DNA from: Deinococcus budaensis
Lineage (GTDB): Bacteria; Deinococcota; Deinococci; Deinococcales; Deinococcaceae
Direction of reading: 5' to 3'
DNA length: 64,000 nt
NCBI RefSeq assembly: GCF_014201885.1
Contig: NZ_JACHFN010000008.1
Location: forward strand, 1-64,000
This document shows positions 1 to 12,298 of the stretch, piece after piece. Position 1 is the first letter of the stretch. Each line of letters starts with the position of its first letter. Position numbers and translations under genes: made by a program. Below the pieces are notes generated by a model that was given only the letters and a program-made list of their open reading frames with translations, was not told the DNA's origin and searched no databases.

Positions 1-891
<891 letters not shown>

Positions 892-947
892 GGCTTGCCT
901 GAACCCTTGCCCAGGTCGCGGCCCATCTTGCGGGCCGCCGCGCCGCC

Positions 948-953
948 TACCGT
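948..953 (+). promoter_or_regulatory. -10 element (TACCGT), leaderless start of carboxylesterase
   Basis: TACCGT ends 7 nt before the ATG at 961, with no ribosome binding site between. This fits a leaderless transcript. Confidence 0.5.
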
Positions 954-960
954 GGAGACC

Positions 961-2592
961 ATGACGCGCCCGTCCAGATGGCTCACTGTCAGCCTGCTCG
1001 CCGCTGCCCTGCTTCCTGCGGGCGCGGCGGCCCAGGACACCCTCTCGCCGTCCCCCACAGCCCCCCCGCTGCCGCCCACCACCCAGGCGGCCCCCGCTGC
1101 CGCGCCGGGCGTGCGGGTCTGGACCCAGGTCAGCTCGGGCCTGCTGGCGGGCCGGTCGGCGGGGGGAGTGCGGGTCTGGCAGGGCGTGCCCTACGCCGCC
1201 GCGCCGGTGGGCGAGCGCCGCTGGAAGGCGCCGCAGCCCGCGCCCCTGTGGGTCGGGGAGCGCGACGCCGCGCAGCCGGGCAACGTCTGCGTGCAGCCGC
1301 GCCCCGGCGGCGGCCTGCGCGGCCATGAGGACTGCCTCTTTCTGAACGTCTACGCGCCGGACGGCGCCACCCGCGCGCCCGTGATGGTCTGGATCCACGG
1401 CGGGTCTTTCCGCAGCGGGGCGGGCAGCGACTACGACGGCCGCCTGCTGGCCCGCGAGCGCGGGGTGGTCGTGGTCACGCTGAACTACCGCCTGGGGCCG
1501 CTGGGTTTCCTGGCCGCGCCGGGGTTGCTGGAAGGCCGCACGGTGGGCAACTACGGGTTGCTGGATCAGCAGGCGGCGCTGCGCTGGGTGCGGGCCAACG
1601 CCGCCGCCTTCGGGGGCGACCCCGCCAACGTCACCGTGTTCGGCGAGTCGGCGGGCGGCATGAGCGTGTGCGCGCAGCTCGCCTCGCCGGGGGCGGCGGG
1701 CCTTTTCGACAAGGCGATCCTCCAGAGCGGTCCCTGCACCCCCGAGATCAACACGGTTCCGGTGGCCGACGCGCTGAATACGGGGCGCGAGTACGCCCGC
1801 GTGCTGGGCTGCCCCGAGGGAGACGCCGCCTGCCTGCGCGCCGTGCCCGCCGAGCGCCTGCTCGCCACGCCCGTGCCTGGCCGCCGCGCCCCCGGCGCCG
1901 TGGCCCTGCCCCCGGTCTACGGCGACGCCGTGGTGCCGCGCGCCCCCGCCGAGGCCTTTCGCAGCGGCGAGGTCCACCGGGTGCCTCTGCTGATCGGCAG
2001 CAACCTGGACGAGGGCACGCTGTTCGCGGCGCCGCTGGGCGCGGGCGGACGCGACCTGCCGCTGTGGCAGTACTGGGGTCTGGTGGCGGTGCTGGAACGC
2101 TGGAACGCGCCCCGGGTGCTGGCCGCCTACCCCGCGCGCGAGTACCCCACCGTGGGCCTGGCCGCCGCCGCGCTGGTCACCGACGGGCTGTTCGCCTGCC
2201 CGGTGAACGACCTTTCGCGCGACCTCGCCCGGGTGACGCCCGTGTACGCCTACGAGTTCCGTGACCGCGAGGCGCCCCTGGAGCTGAACCCCTCGGGAAC
2301 CATTCCCCGTTACGGCGCCACCCACGCCGCCGAGATCATCAGCGTGTTCGGCACCCGGCTGGAGAAGTTCGCCGACCCCGCCCGCTTCACGCCCGCCCAG
2401 GCCGAGCTGGCCCGCACCATGCGCGCCTACTGGACCAACTTCGCCCGGAGCGGGAACCCCAACGCGGCGGGCCTGCCGGGGTGGCGTCCCCTCGACCCCG
2501 CGCGCGGCAACGTGCTGGCGCTGGAACCGGGCCGGGTCGCGGAGTTCATCTCCTTCCGGCAGGAGCACCGCTGCGACCTGTGGAGCCGCTGA
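961..2592 (+). CDS. secreted type B carboxylesterase
   Basis: This is an alpha/beta-hydrolase of the carboxylesterase type B family, which cleaves carboxylic esters. The product has 543 residues. A signal peptide (residues 1-24, ending near AGAAAQ) indicates export. The triad is visible: Ser230 in FGESAGG, Glu351 in SNLDEG and His455 in GATHAAE; the oxyanion loop is WIHGGSF. The frame stays open upstream to a TTG at 895, but the ATG at 961 gives a clean signal peptide and has a TACCGT -10 element 7 nt before it. The natural substrate cannot be inferred. The next gene starts directly after the stop codon. Confidence 0.9.
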   Translation: MTRPSRWLTVSLLAAALLPAGAAAQDTLSPSPTAPPLPPTTQAAPAAAPGVRVWTQVSSGLLAGRSAGGVRVWQGVPYAAAPVGERRWKAPQPAPLWVGERDAAQPGNVCVQPRPGGGLRGHEDCLFLNVYAPDGATRAPVMVWIHGGSFRSGAGSDYDGRLLARERGVVVVTLNYRLGPLGFLAAPGLLEGRTVGNYGLLDQQAALRWVRANAAAFGGDPANVTVFGESAGGMSVCAQLASPGAAGLFDKAILQSGPCTPEINTVPVADALNTGREYARVLGCPEGDAACLRAVPAERLLATPVPGRRAPGAVALPPVYGDAVVPRAPAEAFRSGEVHRVPLLIGSNLDEGTLFAAPLGAGGRDLPLWQYWGLVAVLERWNAPRVLAAYPAREYPTVGLAAAALVTDGLFACPVNDLSRDLARVTPVYAYEFRDREAPLELNPSGTIPRYGATHAAEIISVFGTRLEKFADPARFTPAQAELARTMRAYWTNFARSGNPNAAGLPGWRPLDPARGNVLALEPGRVAEFISFRQEHRCDLWSR

Positions 2593-2895
2593 GTGACGCT
2601 GGCCGCCCGGCTGACGCTGCTGGCGCTGGGGGCCGCCCTGCTGGGGTTCACCTGGTGGCAACGGCGCGACCCGCTCGACCTGGGGGTGGTCGCGGCGGGT
2701 CTGCTGGGACTGGCCCTGCTGATGCCCCCGGTTCTGCGGGGAGACGCGCGCGGCGGTCTGGCCCCGCGCGTCCTCGTCGCGCTGCTGGGCGGCGCGGCCG
2801 TGTTCGGCGTGCGCGATCCGGGGTCGGCGCTGGGCTTCGCGGCGGTGCTGCTGGGCACGCAACTGCTGTTGCGGCGGCTCGTGGGGCCGCGCTGA
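2593..2895 (+). CDS. small hydrophobic membrane protein
   Basis: The GTG start follows the carboxylesterase stop with no gap, so the two are probably translated from one mRNA. The 100-residue product is strongly hydrophobic and rich in Leu, Ala and Gly, with about three to four predicted membrane segments separated by short Arg-containing loops. I do not recognise a family. It ends 18 bp from the convergent frnE gene. Confidence 0.6.
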   Translation: MTLAARLTLLALGAALLGFTWWQRRDPLDLGVVAAGLLGLALLMPPVLRGDARGGLAPRVLVALLGGAAVFGVRDPGSALGFAAVLLGTQLLLRRLVGPR

Positions 2896-2913
2896 GTCCC
2901 GGCGGGACGCTGC

Positions 2914-3684
<771 letters not shown>

Positions 3685-3690
3685 GCAACC

Positions 3691-3719
3691 ATTCTGATGC
3701 ACTTTAAAAAACAAAGCAA
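3691..3719 (-). promoter_or_regulatory. promoter of frnE (-35 TTGCTT, 17 nt, -10 CAGAAT)
   Basis: On the minus strand TTGCTT (3719-3714), a 17-nt AT-rich spacer and CAGAAT (3696-3691) are followed after 6 nt by the ATG. There is no ribosome binding site, so this is a probable leaderless transcript. Confidence 0.5.
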
Positions 3720-3879
3720 GGAACTGGCGCACGATCTGGCCTGACCGCCGCCTCCATCCGGGACCGGACGCGCGGGAAGGCAGAGGCGAGAGGGAGACGA
3801 TAGAGGCGGGCACGCCGAGCCGCATGTCGCCACGCAGCGCCTGAGAAACCGCTCCTATTCCTGGCGCCCGGCCCGCGTC

Positions 3880-3885
3880 TACACT
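3880..3885 (+). promoter_or_regulatory. -10 element (TACACT), leaderless start of msrB
   Basis: TACACT is separated from the msrB ATG by six C residues only, which leaves no room for a ribosome binding site. Confidence 0.5.
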
Positions 3886-3891
3886 CCCCCC

Positions 3892-4359
<468 letters not shown>

Positions 4360-4370
4360 GCCGAACAGGA

Positions 4371-4407
4371 GAGCGGGCCGCGTGGATACCCTTCACGCGG
4401 CCCGCTC
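4371..4407. terminator. GC-rich hairpin between convergent genes
   Basis: A perfect 14-bp stem (4371-4384 with 4394-4407, loop 9 nt) lies between the ends of msrB and the small convergent gene. It lacks a clear T tract on either strand but could stop transcription from both sides. Confidence 0.6.
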
Positions 4408-4423
4408 CCTGGAGGGGCGGCGC

Positions 4424-4615
4424 TCAGCTTTCGGTGATCCCGGAGCGCGGCCCTCCGTCCTCGGCCCCGGTGGTGTCCATGCCCGCCTCGCTGTTGCCAG
4501 GCGTGCCGGTGCTGCCCGCGCCGCCCGCGCTGGTCTTGCCCGTCTCCTTTTCGTGCTCCTGGCGCTGGGCGTAGGCGTCCTGCATCCGCTCGGCCTCGTT
4601 CCTGTCGTCGGTCAT
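4424..4615 (-). CDS. small hydrophilic protein of unknown function (63 aa)
   Basis: The 63-residue product is highly charged in its first half (Asp, Glu, Lys, Arg, Gln) and Gly/Ser/Thr-rich in the second, so it is probably disordered. No family is recognised. Support for it being a gene comes from TACCCT at 4627-4622 on the minus strand, exactly 6 nt before the ATG, and from the shared hairpin just beyond its stop codon. Confidence 0.55.
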   Translation of the reverse strand: MTDDRNEAERMQDAYAQRQEHEKETGKTSAGGAGSTGTPGNSEAGMDTTGAEDGGPRSGITES

Positions 4616-4621
4616 GGCCTG

Positions 4622-4627
4622 AGGGTA
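4622..4627 (-). promoter_or_regulatory. -10 element (TACCCT), leaderless start
   Basis: TACCCT stands 6 nt before the ATG at 4615, in the arrangement seen at many other genes of the window. Confidence 0.4.
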
Positions 4628-4878
4628 GGGGAGACGGAGCCAGCGCGGGTGTGCCGCCTCTCAAGCGTGCCTTGACCGAGGGAGCGCCCGCTGGACCCGG
4701 CGGCGGGAGGCCCGCGAAAATAAACTCCTCACAAAGAAATGTCGATCTGGATGAACGGCAGTTCACATGCTGGGTGCCTACGCTGGCCGGGAAGCACAAA
4801 GGCACCACCGCTGGGATTTCCAGACCATCGCCGCACCACGGGATGCACGACTGCACTGCACGACTGGGGAGGGTACAC

Positions 4879-5697
4879 ATGAGGATTCTTGGACGCCGGA
4901 CCGTATTGACCGCCGCTTTGCTGCTGGGCCTGGGCATGGCCGCTGCCCAAACGCAGCCGCCCGCTGCACCGCCCGCGACCCCTGCGCCTGCACCCGCTCC
5001 CGCCCCGGCGCCCACACCCGCGCCTGCGCCCGCGCAGCCTGCGACGCCCGCTCCTGCCACGCCGGCCCCGGCGACCCCGGCTCCCGCGACGGAACAGGCT
5101 CCGAGCGCCTCCGAGGAAACGACCCTGACCATCGCCTCGGTCGCGGTGACGCTGCCCGCGCTTCCCGACGCCACGCTGGTCCGCAGCTTCAACACGGTTC
5201 TGGGCGCCGGAGCGGTCTACCGCGGCTCGGTGACCGGCGCCGCCGATCAGATCGCCCAGGCTTTCGTGGAAGCCGGATTCACGGCGGTGGACGCTCCTAG
5301 CACGGCCACCGAGGAAGCCGCCGCAGGCACGACCGACACGGCGGCCGCGACCACGACGACCGACGCGGCGGCGGCTCCGGCCGCAGGGACGGCGACGACC
5401 GACACGGCCGCCACCGGGACAGCGGCCACCGGGACGGCGACCACAGACACGGCGGCCACACCTGCCGCCGGAACGGCCACGACCGACACGGCCGCGACCA
5501 CGGGCACCCCTGCGGCGGCGGGCACCGGCACGGCTGCGACCGGCGGCGGACTGGCCGACCTGCCCGAAGGCGTGGTCCGGACCTTCGAGCGCGGCGGCCA
5601 ACGCTTCGAGCTGCGGGTTTACGAGCGCGGCGGCTTCACGGTGGTCGTGGTGTCGCAGATCGGCGGCACGGCGGCCCCTGCGGCTCCCGCCAACTGA
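4879..5697 (+). CDS. secreted low-complexity Ala/Pro/Thr-rich protein
   Basis: The 272-residue product begins with a signal peptide (cut near AAAQT). A Pro-Ala tract of about 50 residues follows, then a compact segment with TLTIASVAVTLPALPDATL, then about 85 residues of degenerate Thr-Asp-Thr-Ala-Ala repeats, and finally a second compact segment that ends in VVVVSQIGG. The two compact parts could form one domain split by the repeats. The function is unknown; a cell-envelope location is likely. ATG 4879 has a purine-rich GGGGAGGG site before it and starts the signal peptide. A terminator follows directly. Confidence 0.75.
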   Translation: MRILGRRTVLTAALLLGLGMAAAQTQPPAAPPATPAPAPAPAPAPTPAPAPAQPATPAPATPAPATPAPATEQAPSASEETTLTIASVAVTLPALPDATLVRSFNTVLGAGAVYRGSVTGAADQIAQAFVEAGFTAVDAPSTATEEAAAGTTDTAAATTTTDAAAAPAAGTATTDTAATGTAATGTATTDTAATPAAGTATTDTAATTGTPAAAGTGTAATGGGLADLPEGVVRTFERGGQRFELRVYERGGFTVVVVSQIGGTAAPAAPAN

Positions 5698-5711
5698 GCT
5701 TCAGAACAGGG

Positions 5712-5755
5712 AGGGGCGGACGCCACGTGCGGTCCGCCCCTCGCCTTTGTTGTTT
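5712..5755 (+). terminator. rho-independent terminator
   Basis: A 10-bp stem GAGGGGCGGA/TCCGCCCCTC (5712-5721 with 5734-5743) is followed by a T-rich run. Confidence 0.75.
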
Positions 5756-5766
5756 GTCCAACCCAT

Positions 5767-5803
5767 CCCGCCCAATCCCACCATCTGGAGCTGCGGCATG
5801 TGC
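5767..5803. repeat. 37-bp dispersed repeat, copy 1
   Basis: This 37-bp segment recurs at 7108-7144 with two mismatches. The two copies bracket the XRE/PIN remnant and the nucleotidyltransferase pair. A weaker relative lies near 6430-6485. It resembles the small non-coding repeats typical of Deinococcus. Confidence 0.7.
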
Positions 5804-5889
5804 CCAGGCATGAGCTTGAGCAGGTGCCCACCTGGTGTCGCCCCCCTCCTTTACTTCTGGGAGTGTTAGCCTTTCTCTAGGAGGTAATC

Positions 5890-6270
5890 GTGGCGGCACA
5901 AATGCACATCGGCCTCGCCGAGCTGTTGCGGCAGCACGACATCAGCCAGAAGCAACTGGCCGAGGCTGCCGGAATGCGCCCTGCGACGGTCAACGCCATC
6001 TTTCACGGGCGCGTCGAACGGGTGGAGATCGGCACGCTCGTGGACCTCGTGACGGGCTTGCGGCGCCTAGGTGTCAAGGCCGATGTGGGCGACATTTTGC
6101 AGGTTGTGGACAGGCCGAACGAAGCGGAGCAGGCCGCCCGCGAACGCGCCCTGCGACTCCTAGAGGGCGAACCCTGGGGCCTGAAACCGAAGGGCGTGGC
6201 CGAGCCTGTTCCCGTGAGCGGTCCTCCCATCGAGGACCTGTTACCTGACCTCCTGGGACCCTCGCATTGA
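5890..6270 (+). CDS. XRE-family helix-turn-helix regulator (probable antitoxin)
   Basis: The 126-residue product has an N-terminal Cro/CI-type helix-turn-helix (residues about 8-65, core QKQLAEAAGMRPATVNAIFHG) and a C-terminal tail rich in Pro and acidic residues, as in antitoxins whose tail blocks the toxin. The GTG start is fixed by the strong site AGGAGGT 6-7 nt upstream. The stop codon overlaps the TTG that opens the frame of a PIN-domain remnant, the usual antitoxin-toxin arrangement. It probably represses its own promoter and once neutralised a PIN nuclease. Confidence 0.75.
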   Translation: MAAQMHIGLAELLRQHDISQKQLAEAAGMRPATVNAIFHGRVERVEIGTLVDLVTGLRRLGVKADVGDILQVVDRPNEAEQAARERALRLLEGEPWGLKPKGVAEPVPVSGPPIEDLLPDLLGPSH

Positions 6271-6425
6271 GCCTGCTCTATCTGGACACCCTGCGGGCCT
6301 ACGACGCCGTTCACCTTGCCGCCGCTCAGGCCGTCTCCCCGCTCGGCGTGCAGTTCATGACCTTCGACCTGAAGTTGCGAGCCGTCGCCGAACAGGTCAT
6401 GCCTGGGCAGGTGTGGCAGCCGTAG
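6267..6425 (+). pseudogene. truncated PIN-domain toxin (VapC-like), C-terminal stump
   Basis: The frame begins at a TTG overlapping the stop of the XRE gene and gives 52 residues. The text LRAYDAVHLAAAQA and QFMTFDLKLRAVAEQV matches the last third of PIN-domain ribonucleases (the DAxHLA helix and the TFD strand). The N-terminal strand with the first catalytic Asp and the central Glu are missing, so it cannot be active. It is most likely the stump of a toxin that lost its 5' part by deletion. Confidence 0.6.
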
Positions 6426-6512
6426 CTGTTCTCCCATCCCACCCCATTGTCCGTCGCTGCGGCTCGCGCTGAGGCGAGAAGGAACAGGAGAGGGAGGAAC
6501 GCGCCCCCGGAA

Positions 6513-6950
6513 TCAGGCTTCCGGCAACTCCTCCAGATCGGACAAGTCTTTGTGCCTCCCCGCTGCCCGCTTGTTCGCGCGCAGGTCGGCCAGAGAAATC
6601 AGCGGCACGTCCAGCCCTTCCAGCCGCCACGTCACCCGGTTCCGCCACGCCTGCTCGAAAGTCACGCCGCTGATCTCGTTCATCAGCTCCAGCATCATCG
6701 GCTTGACGCCCATGCGGATGATCACGTTCGGTGTGTTCAGTTCGGACGCTTCGACTGGAAGGGCAAACTCCGTCAGGGCCGCCGCGAGCCGCCCCGTGTT
6801 CTCTTCGCCCAGCCCATAGAAGATGTCGAGGTCGCCCGTGTATCGGGGGAAGCCGTGGGCGCCCACCGCGTACCCGCCCACCAGCAGGTACTCAACCCCG
6901 TGGGCGCTGAGCAATCTCAAAAATTCGCTGAAATCTGGGGGCAACTCCAC
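6513..6950 (-). CDS. MNT-type nucleotidyltransferase (DUF6036-like), possible toxin-antitoxin component
   Basis: The protein has about 145 residues. The minimal nucleotidyltransferase core is clear: GVEYLLVGGYAVGAHGF followed by RYTGDLDIF (the GG and DxD motifs), then a strand with VIIRMG. Such stand-alone proteins transfer nucleotides to RNA or protein and are often found in toxin-antitoxin pairs. The frame opens at a GTG at 6968; the GTG at 6950 fits the family start better. Either start lies inside the upstream gene (see 6892-7083), so the genes overlap by 59-77 bp. Confidence 0.75.
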   Translation of the reverse strand: MELPPDFSEFLRLLSAHGVEYLLVGGYAVGAHGFPRYTGDLDIFYGLGEENTGRLAAALTEFALPVEASELNTPNVIIRMGVKPMMLELMNEISGVTFEQAWRNRVTWRLEGLDVPLISLADLRANKRAAGRHKDLSDLEELPEA

Positions 6951-7083
6951 CGGGATACCTCTGGGCACGCAGAAATTCCACCTCGGCCAGCCGCTCCTGC
7001 GGGGTCTTGGCCCAGTTCGCTTCCCGGTCGGCGCGTTCGGCCTCCTCGCGGGTCGTGGTTTGGATGGTGCGAACGAACTTCAC
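6892..7083 (-). CDS. small partner protein of the nucleotidyltransferase
   Basis: A GTG start at 7083, with purine-rich GGGAGAATAAGG before it, gives 63 residues: an EEAERADREANWAKTPQERL helix, the EFLRAQRY segment and the tail PRFQRIFEIAQ. I know this layout from short proteins encoded directly before DUF6036-type nucleotidyltransferases, where it probably forms a toxin-antitoxin partner. The 3' end overlaps the next gene in another frame. An open frame continues upstream to an ATG at 7272, but that part does not resemble the family and overlaps the divergent TIR-like gene. Confidence 0.65.
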   Translation of the reverse strand: MKFVRTIQTTTREEAERADREANWAKTPQERLAEVEFLRAQRYPGGVAPRFQRIFEIAQRPRG

Positions 7084-7107
7084 AGCCTTATTCTCCCATA
7101 TCCCCAC

Positions 7108-7144
7108 CCCGCCCAATCCCACCGTCTGGAGCTGCGGCCTGTGC
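7108..7144. repeat. 37-bp dispersed repeat, copy 2
   Basis: It matches 5767-5803 at 35 of 37 positions. It sits in the gap between the nucleotidyltransferase pair and the TIR-like gene, where the base composition changes to AT-rich. Confidence 0.7.
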
Positions 7145-7240
7145 TGGGGCGAAAGTAATATGATGCTCATTCCTACTCGCTCTGAAGTCCTTCTTAATTT
7201 GATGCGCCTGTTTGAGTTTGGGAGATATTCTTGATTTGGA

Positions 7241-7273
7241 GGAGGAATGTAAAAAACTTGTTTCGTTGTCATG
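7241..7273 (+). promoter_or_regulatory. ribosome binding site followed by ATG-TAA start-stop codon pair
   Basis: GGAGGA is followed at once by ATG (7247-7249) and TAA (7250-7252). The frame then runs on in the register of the TIR-like gene as K-T-C-F-V-V-M. A single A to T change of an AAA codon would explain it. As it stands, the only in-frame start is the ATG at 7271, which is 24 nt from the binding site. Confidence 0.6.
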
Positions 7274-7993
7274 GCGATTGGAGATCAGAATTATGGGGAG
7301 CAGGTTGTGACGGCAGCCGAATTGAAATCGAAATATGATGACCTCATCAGAGAAGCTGTTCTGAAAGCTTACCCAGATGTTGACATAACTCGTGCTGACG
7401 AAATTGCAATGCCAGGCTCGATTAGCTCTGATATCGTTGCTAGAATTATCCATTCCGACTTTGTTATTGCTGATGTGACCTACCCAAATCCTAATGTGTT
7501 TTACGAGCTTGGATTGCGACATGCCTCCCGTGTCGGGACCATTATCATCAAAGACAGAAGCGGCCCCAGGGTTCCCTTTGACATAGCTCATCTTAGGTAT
7601 ATTGAATATGACAACACTCCAACAGGACTTAAGGAGCTGTCCTCAAGGCTCCGTGATTTTATAACTTATTCTACTAACAATCCTGACAAGCCAGATAATC
7701 ATTTTCTTGAGTTTGCTAAATACACAAAACATAAGTTTTACGATTTTTCCGATCAAGACCAGACAGATGAACAAGGCGAATTAATGCTTGCCATCTTCAG
7801 ATCGCCTGACTTAATGAACCTCGTGATGCGTGCCAGTAAAGGCGAAGAGATACCTCAAGAAGAATTCTTTAGGGCCATAGCTTCTGATCCTGAGGCCGCC
7901 GGTCCTCTAATAAAGGCTATTGCGAAGGGTGCATTCAATGCACCGCAGAATCAGGCGCAACCTAATAGACAAGCAAGACGCAAAAAGAATTAG
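7271..7993 (+). CDS. TIR / nucleoside 2-deoxyribosyltransferase-like protein, possible defence effector
   Basis: From ATG 7271 the product has 240 residues. The block SGSISSDIV-type text (PGSISSDIVARIIHSDFVIADVT, split here by position 50-75) and NPNVFYELGLRHA are the hallmark of the TIR-like/deoxyribosyltransferase fold, in which the Glu of FYELG is the likely catalytic residue for splitting a glycosidic bond such as that of NAD. The C-terminal half is Gln/Lys-rich and unrecognised. The first strand of the fold (KTCFVVMAIG) is largely encoded before ATG 7271, behind a stop codon. GC content is near 42 percent, far below its surroundings, a sign of transfer. A defence role is inferred only from the fold and context. 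Confidence 0.65.
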   Translation: MAIGDQNYGEQVVTAAELKSKYDDLIREAVLKAYPDVDITRADEIAMPGSISSDIVARIIHSDFVIADVTYPNPNVFYELGLRHASRVGTIIIKDRSGPRVPFDIAHLRYIEYDNTPTGLKELSSRLRDFITYSTNNPDKPDNHFLEFAKYTKHKFYDFSDQDQTDEQGELMLAIFRSPDLMNLVMRASKGEEIPQEEFFRAIASDPEAAGPLIKAIAKGAFNAPQNQAQPNRQARRKKN

Positions 7994-7995
7994 TG

Positions 7996-8070
7996 TTATG
8001 TGCTCACCCACTCCTGCAAGCTCCTAACCCCCAACTCCCTCCCCTGCGCCGCTGCTATCGCCCTGGCCGA
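7996..8070 (-). pseudogene. diverged duplicate of the carB 3' end
   Basis: On the minus strand this piece encodes ARAIAAAQGRELGVRSLQE and the final WVST stop, against [23 protein letters not shown] at the true carB end (8517-8590). The DNA is about 77 percent identical over 70 bp and 18 of 23 residues agree, so it is a homologous copy from a related genome or an old one, not a recent tandem duplication. Upstream carB sequence is absent. Confidence 0.75.
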
Positions 8071-8086
8071 GTAGGGGCAGGCGCTG

Positions 8087-8515
8087 TCACCAAGTAAACC
8101 AAACCACGAACCTGACCGGATGGCCGTTCGCCTCGTGGGCTTGAGCGAAAGCTTGCCACGCCTGCAAGGTGTCGCTCTCCCCATACCCGTCGTGTGCCGA
8201 AGCAGGAAAACGGTCTAACTCGTCGTCGCTTAACCAATTCGCAGCAGGCAGGAGCTGTGAAAGTTCGTCCGTGCCCAACCAAGTTTCGTCGAATGGGCCT
8301 TCTTCTGGGTACAGCCTGAAAGACTCCTTGAGCCTCTCGTATACGTCTAGCACGCTTTCGGACAGGTCTTCTGGAAGCCCGCGAGAACCCAACTCCACTT
8401 TCGTCACTGCATCCCGAAACCGGCGAGCTGAGCCGATTTCAAAGGTGGCGACGGGCCACCACGAATCGCCTCCCTCATAGCGATATTCGCAGTAGATGTA
8501 GGCGACCAGGCTCAT
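8087..8515 (-). CDS. protein of unknown function inserted behind carB
   Basis: The 142-residue acidic protein is rich in Trp and aromatic residues (GGDSWWPVATFE near residue 15, RFVVWFTW at the end). I recognise no family. Its ATG comes one base after the carB stop codon, and the carB end (GGAGTGGGTGAG) can serve as ribosome binding site, so translation is probably coupled to carB. It lies between the true carB end and a second, diverged carB end at 7996-8070, which marks it as an insertion. Base composition is lower in GC than carB. Confidence 0.6.
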   Translation of the reverse strand: MSLVAYIYCEYRYEGGDSWWPVATFEIGSARRFRDAVTKVELGSRGLPEDLSESVLDVYERLKESFRLYPEEGPFDETWLGTDELSQLLPAANWLSDDELDRFPASAHDGYGESDTLQAWQAFAQAHEANGHPVRFVVWFTW

Positions 8516-8516
8516 C

Positions 8517-11591
<3,075 letters not shown>

Positions 11592-11663
11592 TCCAGAAAG
11601 GGAGTATGGCACGGGGAGGGGAGAGGGGGGGTGAGCGGTGTGTATGAGTATGCAGCCCTGCTC

Positions 11664-11669
11664 TAGCAT
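11664..11669 (+). promoter_or_regulatory. -10 element (TAGCAT) of the Nudix gene
   Basis: TAGCAT stands 8 nt before ATG 11678. A weak GGAG lies between, so it may be leaderless or nearly so. Confidence 0.4.
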
Positions 11670-11677
11670 CTGCGGAG

Positions 11678-12172
11678 ATGCGTTATCAACCGATCCTCGG
11701 CACCCTCGGCTATGTCCTCTCACCCGACCGCCGGGACGTGCTGCTGCTGCACCGTAATACCCGTTCCGGGGACCACCATTTGGGGAAGTATGTCGGTCTG
11801 GGCGGCAAGCTGGAGCGTGATGAGGGGGTCACGGACGGGATGCGGCGGGAAATCATGGAGGAAGCGGGCCTCACCGTCACCCGTATGTCCTTGCGCGGCA
11901 CGATCAACTGGCCTGGCTTCGGGCAGGGTGGGGAAGACTGGCTGGGGTTTATCTTCCTCGTCGAGGCGTTCGAGGGAATCCCGCCTGCCGACAATGCCGA
12001 GGGCACCCTGTCCTGGCAGCCCGTCACCAGTCTTCTGAACGGCGAGCTGCCTATCTGGGAGGGAGATAAGCTCTTCCTGCCACTGGTTTTTGACGACGAT
12101 CCTCGTGCCTTTCACGGGGTCATGCCCTACCAAGACGGACGCCCCGCAGGGTGGGAATACGAGCGGCTTTGA
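11678..12172 (+). CDS. Nudix hydrolase, MutT / 8-oxo-dGTPase type
   Basis: The 164-residue protein carries a complete Nudix box (G-x5-E-x7-REIMEEAGL, residues about 43-65) that binds Mg2+ and hydrolyses nucleoside diphosphate derivatives. The start [16 protein letters not shown] and the WPGFG segment resemble 8-oxo-dGTP diphosphatases that clean the nucleotide pool, but the substrate is an inference. It diverges from carB. Deinococcus carries many Nudix genes; another occurs at 49327. Confidence 0.85.
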   Translation: MRYQPILGTLGYVLSPDRRDVLLLHRNTRSGDHHLGKYVGLGGKLERDEGVTDGMRREIMEEAGLTVTRMSLRGTINWPGFGQGGEDWLGFIFLVEAFEGIPPADNAEGTLSWQPVTSLLNGELPIWEGDKLFLPLVFDDDPRAFHGVMPYQDGRPAGWEYERL

Positions 12173-12195
12173 AGGGTATTCGCGCGGCTGGAGCG

Positions 12196-12290
12196 GATAA
12201 CCCCTCCCAGTGCAGCGGGCGCCCCTGCCTTCGCGGGATGCGGGCGGGTTCGGGTAAGCGACGTGCTGGAGGGGCTGGGGGCGAGTTAAA
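12196..12290 (+). pseudogene. degenerate duplicate of the 5' half of the DUF433 gene
   Basis: The sequence NPSQCSGRPCLRGMR followed by a frame change and VSDVLEGLG repeats the first half of the intact DUF433 gene that starts at 12299 (NPLQCGGRPCIRGMR, VSDVLDLLG). Spacing and order are kept, so it is a tandem partial duplication that has decayed. The -10 element of the intact gene lies at its end. Confidence 0.65.
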
Positions 12291-12292
12291 CT
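12287..12292 (+). promoter_or_regulatory. -10 element (TAAACT), leaderless start of DUF433 gene
   Basis: TAAACT is followed by CCACCC and the ATG at 12299; no ribosome binding site is present. Confidence 0.5.
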
Positions 12293-12298
12293 CCACCC

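Noticed and set aside
895..960. TTG start for the carboxylesterase, 22 codons upstream of the chosen ATG
   Set aside because: It would put charged residues before the signal peptide and cover the -10 element.
7084..7272. Upstream extension of the small partner protein to ATG 7272
   Set aside because: The extra part does not resemble the family, crosses the 37-bp repeat and overlaps the divergent gene; GTG 7083 fits better.
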